Origin: a virus
Direction: 5' to 3' (one strand)
IMG/VR virus record: IMGVR_UViG_3300029182_000059
Location: 1-28,162 of that record
Length of the DNA stretch: 28,162 nt
Shown here: one piece after another, positions 13,078-19,430 of the stretch
Position numbering within the stretch: position 1 is the stretch's first letter
Layout: the number at the start of each line of letters is the position of its first letter
The notes under the pieces: model-generated
The model's input: only the letters and a program-made list of their open reading frames with translations
Databases searched by the model: none
Told to the model about the DNA's origin: nothing
Translations under genes and position numbers: made by a program

Positions 13078-14001
13078 CTATGCAGCTGTGCGAAATCTCC
13101 AGGCTGCGCTTCCATTCAGGTGCTTGCAAAGGTGCTCTCTGCAGTTCTTGAAATCCTCTCCGATAAAGCCGATTCGGTTAAGCCAGGTTCTCATGGAGAA
13201 CTTTGGGTTTTCAATCTGTGGCTTCTTGCTGCTGGCGCTCTTTTGGGTCAAGGCCTGATGGTTCATCGCAAGGCTCAAGACAACGTAGCTCCTAATCTTT
13301 CCTGCGTGAAGGGTTCCGTTGAAACCCCTTAGTTCAACCGTTCCGCATCCGTTAAAAAGGCTGTGAAGGTTTAGAAAATGGTACCTACTTTCATGGTAGT
13401 GCCTTTCTCTTCTGTCGTTGTAGTCTTGGTACCAGATGTCTTCAATCTGCTTCATGGTAGTTGGCTTTTTCTTGTTCATCCTCTCCACAAGGCTTTGGTC
13501 CATCTTTTTGCAGTAGTGCATTCTTCGTCGCTCTATCTGAAGGGCATCGTATAAAAGGTCGTTCCTTGAGTAGATGATGTTCATGAAGTTTCTAATGGAC
13601 CTTGGTGTGTGGTCTCTGCCATCCAGGTGGATGTGAATCCCGGTGCAGTTTTGCTGTTCTGAAAAAGCTCCGCCTTTCCTAAGTTTTCTTACCATCTCCT
13701 GAAGGTCTGCCATGTCCTTTTCGTAGGTTAAAATTGGGCTGACAAGCTCAACGCTGTATTCTTTTGAAGCTGAAACCTTCTGGCCGCCTACTTTCTTTTG
13801 AGTGGTTATGCTTCCGTCATACATCACTTTCCACTTTCGTCCATCCGGTGCTGTGATTCTAAAGGTTCCGCTGTAATCGTGAAGCTCCTCGAGGCTACCG
13901 CCTAAATGTTCTGCCACAATCTTCGCAGCTTTCTTTCTGGTAATTCCTGTTAATTCAATCTCGATGCCAAAGTTGCTCTTTAGAAAATCCTTGCTAGCCA
14001 T
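13078..14001 (-). CDS. Amidoligase family protein (GCS/COOH-NH2 ligase fold)
   Basis: 307 residues, a phage-type amidoligase of the glutamine synthetase/gamma-glutamylcysteine synthetase-like superfamily. Hallmarks are the FGIEIELTGITRKKA strand at the N-terminus, DGRKWKVMYDGSIT, the VELVSPIL strand, CTGIHIHLD, RYHFLNLHSLF and ELRGFNGTLHAGKI; these carry the acidic and basic residues that bind metal-ATP and the carboxylate substrate. The family joins amine and carboxylate groups using ATP. The substrate of phage members is unknown. The ATG at 14001 has AAAGGAG; an open frame extends to 14076 without one. Promoter copy D lies directly upstream and the cyclotransferase lies downstream. Confidence 0.88.
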   Translation of the reverse strand: MASKDFLKSNFGIEIELTGITRKKAAKIVAEHLGGSLEELHDYSGTFRITAPDGRKWKVMYDGSITTQKKVGGQKVSASKEYSVELVSPILTYEKDMADLQEMVRKLRKGGAFSEQQNCTGIHIHLDGRDHTPRSIRNFMNIIYSRNDLLYDALQIERRRMHYCKKMDQSLVERMNKKKPTTMKQIEDIWYQDYNDRRERHYHESRYHFLNLHSLFNGCGTVELRGFNGTLHAGKIRSYVVLSLAMNHQALTQKSASSKKPQIENPKFSMRTWLNRIGFIGEDFKNCREHLCKHLNGSAAWRFRTAA

Positions 14002-14047
14002 GGTATCTTCTCCTTTCTCGTTTAGGTGTGTTTCTTTGGTCATGTAC

Positions 14048-14076
14048 ATTAACGCTCTAAACGAGAAAGATAGCAA
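14048..14076 (-). promoter_or_regulatory. Repeated phage promoter-like element, copy D
   Basis: TTGCTA, 17 bp, GTTAATGTA, with TTTAGAGC before GTTAAT. ACCAAAG follows. This copy has the most changed -10 half but identical spacing. It lies between the methyltransferase stop and the amidoligase start. Confidence 0.65.
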
Positions 14077-14102
14077 GTTAAATGAGAGGGAAATATTGTA
14101 TT

Positions 14103-15368
14103 CTATTCTTCGCTATGGACTTCTGCAGGTTTTTCAACTTCGCTGATATGAATTTTCTCACCCTCACGAAGTACATACACATCTTCATCCGTGTCGACCT
14201 GTTCGATGAACCTCTTCACAATCACAGCGGCATACTTGGGATCAATTTCTAGGGTGTAGGCGATCCGGTCAATCTGCTCGCAGGCGATAAGAGTTGATCC
14301 ACTTCCTCCAAAGAGATCCATGACAATCCCATTAACCTGGGATGAGTTTTTAATGGGGTAGCAAAGAAGCGGCACCGGCTTCATTGTCGGATGTTCGCCA
14401 TTCTTCCTTGGTTTATCATAGTCCCATACAGTGGTTTCAGATCTGCCGGTGAACCATTTATGCTTCCCACCTCTAAGCCATCCGAAGAGAATCGGTTCAT
14501 GGATCCAGTTGTATGGACTTCTACCAAGAACCAGAGAGTTCTTCTTCCAGATACACACGCCGCTTAAGTGGAAGCCCGCTTCAATGAAAGCCTTTCTAAA
14601 ATTAAGCCCTTCTGTATCCGCATGGAAAACATATATGGATCCACCGGGTGCTGTATGCTCTGCCATGTTCTTAAAGGCCGCAAGCAGGAAGCTATAGAAA
14701 GTATCGTTGTCTTGTTTATCGTTTTGGATCTTAAGACCACTGGCACTCTCGAAGTCCACATTGTAAGGCGGGTCTGTAAGAACTAGATTAGCCTTCTTAC
14801 CGTCCATGAGCTTTTCTACATCTTCAGGCTTCGTTGCATCACCACAAAGCAGGCGATGTCTCCCAAGAAGCCATACATCTCCCGGTTTAACAAAGGCAGC
14901 TTCCTCCAATGCTTTGTTCACATCGTAATCATCATCTATTGCATCCTTATCATGGACCTGGCTAAAGAGGTCTTCAATCTCTGCAGCGTCAAATCCAGTA
15001 AGGGTAACATCGAAGTCCTGAGCCTCAAGATCCTTAATCAGATCGGCCAGAGCTTCAAATTCCCAATCACCGGTGACTTTGTTTAGAGCCACATTGAGTG
15101 CCTTTTCTCTTTCAGGGTTCATTTTAACAATGACGCATTCCACTTCTGTATGACCTTCTGCAACCAGCACCTTATATCGTTGATGTCCACCCACAATATT
15201 ACCTGTCTCTTCATTCCAGATGATTGGCTCTACATATCCAAACTCTGTCATGGACCTTTTCAGCTTTTCATAAGCTGGGTCTCCGGGCTTCAAATCTTTT
15301 CTTGGGTTATATTCAGCTGGGTTGATATCCGCTACCGGAACTTTCCTTATAATCATGTCTTGATTCAT
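14103..15368 (-). CDS. ParB-like domain fused to DNA N4/N6 methyltransferase
   Basis: 421 residues. Residues ~1-110 are a ParB/sulfiredoxin-like domain (EYNPRK, GGHQRYKVL). Residues ~165-400 are an amino-methyltransferase with the DPPYNV catalytic motif (about residue 200) before the SAM-binding FGGSGST (about 357). That order (IV before I) is the beta class. It methylates adenine N6 or cytosine N4 in DNA, probably to protect phage DNA from host restriction. No restriction enzyme gene is next to it, so it is an orphan. The ATG at 15368 has a GGAGGG box. The recognition sequence cannot be read from the protein by eye. Confidence 0.92.
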   Translation of the reverse strand: MNQDMIIRKVPVADINPAEYNPRKDLKPGDPAYEKLKRSMTEFGYVEPIIWNEETGNIVGGHQRYKVLVAEGHTEVECVIVKMNPEREKALNVALNKVTGDWEFEALADLIKDLEAQDFDVTLTGFDAAEIEDLFSQVHDKDAIDDDYDVNKALEEAAFVKPGDVWLLGRHRLLCGDATKPEDVEKLMDGKKANLVLTDPPYNVDFESASGLKIQNDKQDNDTFYSFLLAAFKNMAEHTAPGGSIYVFHADTEGLNFRKAFIEAGFHLSGVCIWKKNSLVLGRSPYNWIHEPILFGWLRGGKHKWFTGRSETTVWDYDKPRKNGEHPTMKPVPLLCYPIKNSSQVNGIVMDLFGGSGSTLIACEQIDRIAYTLEIDPKYAAVIVKRFIEQVDTDEDVYVLREGEKIHISEVEKPAEVHSEE

Positions 15369-15393
15369 CAGATTCCCTCCGTTTCTTGGCATT

Positions 15394-15424
15394 AAAAAAG
15401 CCCTAGCCCGGGGGCTATAGGCTA
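15394..15424 (-). terminator. Intrinsic terminator upstream of the methyltransferase gene
   Basis: On the minus strand TAGCCC pairs with GGGCTA, extended by outer AGCC/GGCT, and TTTTTT follows. It would stop transcripts coming from the HNH side before they enter the methyltransferase gene. Confidence 0.7.
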
Positions 15425-15667
15425 AAACTTACTAAATTTTATTGAAAAACACCTGTATTTCAAGGTTGTAATGGATTCACTTTGATTAGGCTTCTTGTTT
15501 ATTCAAAGAACGCTACAACCCACTATTTATGCGATTTTATAGGAGATTACCTCTCTTAGAATAATGCGCATAAATTCTAGGATATACCCCCCTTACGATT
15601 TTCGCGATTTTTCACAAAAGACCCTGGCGCGTTGTCGTTTGAACGCTTCTGTAGAGATTCAGACCCC
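15425..15667. other. Non-coding region next to HNH; possible packaging (cos) region
   Basis: No credible gene in these 243 bp. It holds a 9-bp inverted repeat ATTTATGCG (15525-15533) / CGCATAAAT (15567-15575), a C6 run near 15587-15592, and TTTTCGCGATTTTT with GGCGCG further right. In related cos phages the packaging site lies next to the HNH gene and short G/C runs are common there. The assignment rests on location only. Confidence 0.3.
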
Positions 15668-16036
15668 CTACCCCCTCATGGGTTTAGGATTATTTCCGAA
15701 GCCTCCATCTTCTTCAGCTGTCTTCTTGGAGTGACAACTTTTACACAGTGGCTGCCAGTTGTTTTTATTCCAGAAGAGCTTCCGGTCACCACCGTGTGGT
15801 TTGATGTGGTCCACCTCTGTTGCCGGAGTGAGTCTTCCTTCTCTCTCGCAGTGAACACACAGGGGATGCTTCTTAAGAAACTCCTTGCTGGCCTTTCTCC
15901 ACTGATAGGTGTACATCTTTGCAGTCCTGTCGTTCTGGACCCTCGCCATCTCTTTCTTGTGCTTCTCACAATATCTATCATGGGTCAGCGATTGACACCC
16001 AGGATAGTTACAGATGCTCTTTGGTTTCCAGGGCAT
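15668..16036 (-). CDS. HNH endonuclease
   Basis: 122 residues. The HNH core is VDHIKPHGGDRKLFWNKNNWQPLCKSCHSKKT near the C-terminus, with paired cysteines CVHC and CKSC binding zinc. N-terminal CNYPGC and YCEKH add a second likely zinc site. Phage-borne HNH proteins of this size next to terminase genes cooperate with the large terminase in cutting cos DNA. Here about 5.8 kb of accessory genes separates it from terS. The ATG at 16036 is preceded by GGGAGGTGAG. An in-frame upstream start at 16045 overlaps that box. Confidence 0.92.
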   Translation of the reverse strand: MPWKPKSICNYPGCQSLTHDRYCEKHKKEMARVQNDRTAKMYTYQWRKASKEFLKKHPLCVHCEREGRLTPATEVDHIKPHGGDRKLFWNKNNWQPLCKSCHSKKTAEEDGGFGNNPKPMRG

Positions 16037-16061
16037 CAATCTCACCTCCCGTTTTTCTCTT

Positions 16062-16200
16062 AAAAAAAGGTATAGAAAAAGCTCCAGTTCATTAACCAGA
16101 GCCCTTGATCCAAGAATGCTGCGTTTCCTAAGAATCGAATCGATATAGCTTAGGCGTATGCTACAGCATATGGTGTTCTTGAATTTTTTTCTATACCTTT
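16062..16200 (-). ncRNA. Candidate structured RNA between late regulator and HNH
   Basis: A perfect 15-bp inverted repeat (16066-16080 with 16186-16200, AAAGGTATAGAAAAA and its complement) encloses about 105 nt. Inside are nested and side-by-side helices: CAAGAA/TTCTTG (16111-16116, 16176-16181), CCTAAG/CTTAGG (16127-16132, 16149-16154), TATGC/GCATA with a tetraloop (16157-16170), and the 16081-16102 hairpin. On the minus strand the outer helix is followed by a run of U. No open reading frame of note is present. It could be a small RNA or a leader of the late transcript. No known RNA class is recognised. Confidence 0.5.
16076..16102 (-). terminator. Terminator-like hairpin upstream of HNH
   Basis: GCTCTGGTT pairs with AACTGGAGC (9 bp, two G-U in RNA) around AATG, followed by TTTTT on the minus strand. 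It would end transcripts from the replication genes before HNH. It is part of the larger structured segment 16062-16200. Confidence 0.65.
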
Positions 16201-16227
16201 ACACCATATACTATAGCACGGGTACCT

Positions 16228-16257
16228 ACTGACATTCACTGACATTTACTGACACAA
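16228..16257. repeat. Three tandem 10-bp ACTGACATT repeats
   Basis: ACTGACATTC, ACTGACATTT and ACTGACACAA lie head to tail with exactly one helical turn spacing. They overlap the last codons of the DUF1492-like gene and sit just upstream of the HNH/late region, a fitting place for an activator binding site. Confidence 0.55.
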
Positions 16258-16665
16258 TTTCATCCTTTCGAATTCTTTTAGTGCTTTTCCATGAATTCGA
16301 TACACGGTTCTTGGATCATACCCCATGGAAGCTGCAATCTCATCCCACCCTTTTCCACTGAGATATCGAAGTTCAAGTAAGAGCTGTTGGTTGATATCAT
16401 CCATCATGTTAATGGTATCTTGAATGTCTTTCTTGAGATCAACCAAGCGATCAATGTCAGCATTGATTTCATTTTCAAGGTCGATGACTTTCACCATGGT
16501 GCTTTCCATCTTACTCTTCTCAATATTCCCACCGCAGATTTTTTCTTTGGTAAAGCTCGATGTAACTTTCATGGCTAGGCTTTTAAGCGTTGCCAATTGC
16601 TCTAACTTACTATCAATCATCTGGTCCAGCCAGATTGCTTGAGATAAATATTCCTTTGCATTCAT
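16246..16665 (-). CDS. DUF1492-like sigma-related late regulator
   Basis: 139 residues. The N-terminal two thirds are helical and coiled-coil-like (DLENEINADIDRLVDLKKDIQDTINMMDD). The C-terminal LLELRYLSGKGWDEIAASMGYDPRTVYRIHGKALKEF is a sigma-70 region 4-like helix-turn-helix. Proteins of this type at the end of the early region are thought to activate late phage transcription, similar in role to RinA/ArpU. Start ATG overlaps the previous stop (TAATG) with GGAGG 7 nt upstream. Tandem repeats at its 3' end could be its target. Confidence 0.85.
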   Translation of the reverse strand: MNAKEYLSQAIWLDQMIDSKLEQLATLKSLAMKVTSSFTKEKICGGNIEKSKMESTMVKVIDLENEINADIDRLVDLKKDIQDTINMMDDINQQLLLELRYLSGKGWDEIAASMGYDPRTVYRIHGKALKEFERMKLCQ

Positions 16666-16895
16666 TAGCCCACCTCCACATCATCTAATAGACTCATCTT
16701 CCCTCCGTAATAAAGCTCCATGATATTTCTTCTGGTCGCAGGATCCAATGAGTTAATTGTTCTAAAAACCTTCTTCTGGTCTTCATCTGCTTGAGCCTTG
16801 GTCTTAAAGAATGGACAGCTATCCCCTTCACACTTCTTGACCTTTAAAGCCTTACACTTTCCGTTTCTATATGCAAAACAATGCTTCTCCATCAT
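16665..16895 (-). CDS. Small cysteine-rich phage protein
   Basis: 76 residues. N-terminal cysteines in the pattern CFAYRNGKCKALKVKKCEGDSC suggest a metal-binding knuckle. The C-terminal part is helical (ATRRNIMELYYGGKMS). Similar small proteins lie before the late regulator in many Clostridia phages, with no known role. Start overlaps the previous stop (ATGA) and has GGAGG 9 nt upstream, so expression is probably coupled. Confidence 0.75.
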   Translation of the reverse strand: MMEKHCFAYRNGKCKALKVKKCEGDSCPFFKTKAQADEDQKKVFRTINSLDPATRRNIMELYYGGKMSLLDDVEVG

Positions 16896-17323
16896 TTGCC
16901 CACACCTCCTGTTTCTTCACACTCATTTGTAAAATATCTGATGGGTATGTTCCATCTCTTTGCTCTGGCAATCTCCACACTCATCCCTGATGAGATTCTG
17001 TTCCCAAAGACCCAAAGCTCATGACACTTACTTAAGAGTATGAGTCCCATATCAATCCCCAGCTGTCGTTCTTCTGGATCATCCTCCTCAAGAAACTGTG
17101 GGTACATCAAATGCGGGATGATGGGTACTGCTTTCTCAGTCACAGCAAATCTTCCATACCTTCTTGCCCGTCTTGTGTTTCCTTCGATGTCACCGGCAAA
17201 GGGGCTGCAGATGAACACGATTTTCTTTTTCTTTCTTTGCTTCTCTTCTTTTTCAATATTGGTTAACGCTTCATAAACCGTCGGGTCATGATAGCCTTCA
17301 GCATTAAATTTATTTACACTCAT
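16892..17323 (-). CDS. DUF4406 / nucleoside deoxyribosyltransferase-like protein
   Basis: 143 residues. The core VFICSPFAGDIEGNTRRARRYGRFAV, then IPHLMYPQFL, DMGLILLSKCHELWVFGNRISSGMSVEIARAKRWNIPIRYF, is that of DUF4406, a Rossmann-like fold related to nucleoside 2-deoxyribosyltransferases. It probably acts on nucleotides or nucleosides, possibly in pools or signalling. The ATG at 17323 has GGAGG 8 nt upstream, and that box lies in the last codons of the helicase gene. The in-frame ATG at 17338 overlaps the helicase and lacks a good box. Confidence 0.82.
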   Translation of the reverse strand: MSVNKFNAEGYHDPTVYEALTNIEKEEKQRKKKKIVFICSPFAGDIEGNTRRARRYGRFAVTEKAVPIIPHLMYPQFLEEDDPEERQLGIDMGLILLSKCHELWVFGNRISSGMSVEIARAKRWNIPIRYFTNECEETGGVGK

Positions 17324-17327
17324 TTCT

Positions 17328-18728
17328 TTATCCTCCATTTCTCAAGTTTTCTATTCTGGCTTTCACTGCTTCAATCAAAGCGTTCTGACCAGTGTCTTTA
17401 TTATCAAGTGCCATCATTACTCTATGATCGATGGTGTCTTTGGCTAGTAAATGATGGATCACTACCGTTTGCTTCTGACCTTGCCGCCACAGTCTGGCAT
17501 TGGCTTGCTGGTACAGTTCAAGACTCCAGGTGACACTAAACCAAATGATGGTGGACCCACCCTCTTGAAGATTGAGTCCATGCCCAGCTGATGCCGGATG
17601 GCAAAGGGCAATTTTCATCTCTCCCCGATTCCATCTGGCGATATCCTCCGAGGTGTTGATATCTCCTGCATCAAATCTCTCTTTGATTCGGTCACGCTCA
17701 TGTCTGAATCCATAGTAGATCAGAACCGGTTTTCCATTGGCTGCTTCAACAAGATCCTCTAAAGCATCCAGCTTCCTGTCATGAATCTGGTGTACATCTC
17801 CATACTCGTCATAGACTGTTCCACCCGACATCTGAAGAAGCTTGTTTGATAGCACCGCAGCATTAGCAGCATCCACATCACTATCCTCGAGAGGAAGAAG
17901 CAGATCTCGTTCGAGCTTTCGGTAGAGCTTCATTTCCTTTTCTGAAAGCTCCACTTCTACTTTGTTAAAGATGATTTCTGGCATCTTCAGATACTCTAGA
18001 GCTTTCATACTGATGCAGATATCAGAAATCTTGTCGTAGATCTTATCCTCTGCATCATCGTTCAGCGCATAGTCCGTTGGTATGCCACCGTTCACATATT
18101 TCTGTGGGTGGAAGTATCTGCTGCGGTATCCACTGAAGGTTCTTCCAAGCCTCTCGCCACCATCAAGAAGGTAAATCTGACTCCAAATATCCAAGAGGCC
18201 ATTGGGAGCCGGTGTTCCAGTCAGCCCTACAATCCTTTTGATTTTGTGTCTGACTTTCTTAAGTGCTCTGAACCTTTTGGCTGATGGTGATTTGAAACTG
18301 GAAAGTTCATCAATGATCACCATGTCAAAGGGCCATTCATTTTTATAAAACTCCACAAGCCACGGAACATTCTCTCTGTTAATGGTGTAGATATCCGCTT
18401 TCTTGTAAAGAGCCATAGTCCGGTCCTTTGCACTACCGAGAACCCTTGATACCCTTAAGTTCTTCAGATGCTTCCACTTCAGAACCTCATCTAGCCATGT
18501 GGTATTTGCCACTCGAAGCGGTGCAATCACTAGGACCTTGGATACTTCAAACCGATCATGCAGTAGGTCCACAAGAGCAGTCAACGTGATTACACTCTTA
18601 CCAAGTCCCATATCCAAGAACAGACCTGCATAGGTTTTCTCCAAAATGAACTCAGTGCAGTGGGTCTGATATTCATGAGGGTGGTACGGTATCCTTGATT
18701 TAGGTAATACTACTTCCGGCAATCCCAT
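17328..18728 (-). CDS. SNF2-family helicase-like ATPase
   Basis: 466 residues. Superfamily 2 motifs: Q-like HPHEYQ, Walker A in LDMGLGKSVITL (about residues 40-50), motif II IIDELSSFKS in DEAH position, motif III GLTGTPAPNG, and C-terminal motifs ASAGHGLNLQEGGSTIIWFSVTWSLELYQQANARLWRQGQ. The last is the SNF2/RapA-type motif VI. It should be an ATP-driven DNA translocase in phage replication or recombination. Its neighbour is a VRR-NUC nuclease, a standard phage pair. The ATG at 18728 has GGAGG 8 nt upstream and lies inside the nuclease gene's end. Confidence 0.92.
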   Translation of the reverse strand: MGLPEVVLPKSRIPYHPHEYQTHCTEFILEKTYAGLFLDMGLGKSVITLTALVDLLHDRFEVSKVLVIAPLRVANTTWLDEVLKWKHLKNLRVSRVLGSAKDRTMALYKKADIYTINRENVPWLVEFYKNEWPFDMVIIDELSSFKSPSAKRFRALKKVRHKIKRIVGLTGTPAPNGLLDIWSQIYLLDGGERLGRTFSGYRSRYFHPQKYVNGGIPTDYALNDDAEDKIYDKISDICISMKALEYLKMPEIIFNKVEVELSEKEMKLYRKLERDLLLPLEDSDVDAANAAVLSNKLLQMSGGTVYDEYGDVHQIHDRKLDALEDLVEAANGKPVLIYYGFRHERDRIKERFDAGDINTSEDIARWNRGEMKIALCHPASAGHGLNLQEGGSTIIWFSVTWSLELYQQANARLWRQGQKQTVVIHHLLAKDTIDHRVMMALDNKDTGQNALIEAVKARIENLRNGG

Positions 18729-18990
18729 CCACCACACCTCCTATGTCCTGAGGACTGTCTAGGCAATAAACCAAAAACCCTAGCCCTTCCAGCTCACCTT
18801 TTCGCTTTATCTGATTGGGTCTCATCTTCTTTCCTGGTGCCTTCACCTCAACAAATCCTACTCTGCCTCCGGGCAGAAGTACCAACCGGTCAGGCACTCC
18901 ATTTATTCCAGGGGAGATAAACTTAAAAGCTCTCCCACCTCTTCTCTTCACTTCTTTTACGAGCATCAGCTCAAGTTCTTTTTCAGTCAT
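18700..18990 (-). CDS. VRR-NUC domain nuclease
   Basis: 96 residues, a stand-alone VRR-NUC (PD-(D/E)XK-type) nuclease. The motif NGVPDRLVLLPGGRVGFVEVKAPG carries the catalytic D...E-V-K, followed by a QIKRKGELEGLGFLVYCLDS helix-strand. Such nucleases resolve branched DNA and pair with the SNF2 gene. The ATG at 18990 has GAGG 8 nt upstream; a GTG at 18999 is inside that box. It overlaps the helicase start by 29 nt. Confidence 0.9.
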   Translation of the reverse strand: MTEKELELMLVKEVKRRGGRAFKFISPGINGVPDRLVLLPGGRVGFVEVKAPGKKMRPNQIKRKGELEGLGFLVYCLDSPQDIGGVVDGIAGSSIT

Positions 18991-19091
18991 GTCTTTCACC
19001 TCAATTTCTGTTGCCTTTCAAATTTCCGTCTCATGTTTCAAGCTCCACTACAAATTTCATAATTTCTGTTTGCACTTCATCTTTAAAAGCT

Positions 19092-19367
19092 GGTGGTCTA
19101 AAAAGGTGGTAGATAGTGCTTTAAAACTCTTACGCGCGTAGGTGGTCGAATTACTTATTATTCTTATAATCTTAAAACTTCAATATAGTTATCTACCACT
19201 TCTACCACTACCGTACTGAACACCTTGATTTTTCAAGGGTTTTCGTCGGTGGTAGATGTCGGTGGTATGAAGCTTTTTAGACTACCACTTACCACTTCTA
19301 CACTTTCAACTTAAACCACTTAGTGATACCATCTACCACCAAAAAACTGTCTATCGACCACCTTTTT
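19092..19367. repeat. Iteron-like field of GGTGGTAGA repeats; candidate replication origin
   Basis: About twelve copies of GGTGGT(A/C)GA or close variants lie in both directions. Plus-direction copies start near 19092, 19105, 19141, 19248 and 19261; the opposite direction (TCTACCAC) is near 19191, 19201, 19281, 19288, 19312, 19332 and 19354. The outermost copies form a 17-bp inverted repeat with one mismatch (19101-19117 with 19351-19367). The 440-bp stretch 18991-19430 has no convincing gene. Its place beside the VapE-type primase-helicase gene fits a phage origin. Some copies are near-miss, so the exact count depends on the threshold. Confidence 0.55.
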
Positions 19368-19430
19368 AATTGCCTATTTTTAATCGCCACCTTTTGAGTG
19401 ACCCCTTTTTTAGACTTTTCCTGCTGCAGT

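Noticed and set aside
16062-16200. tRNA or tRNA-like gene
   Set aside because: The outer helix is 15 bp and the internal helices do not match a cloverleaf; no T-loop or anticodon arm pattern is seen.
16062-16200. Miniature inverted-repeat transposon
   Set aside because: The 15-bp inverted ends are suggestive, but no target duplication is visible and the inner helices fit an RNA fold better.
19092-19367. CRISPR-like array
   Set aside because: Repeat units are short (about 9 bp), occur in both directions and have irregular spacers; no cas gene is present.
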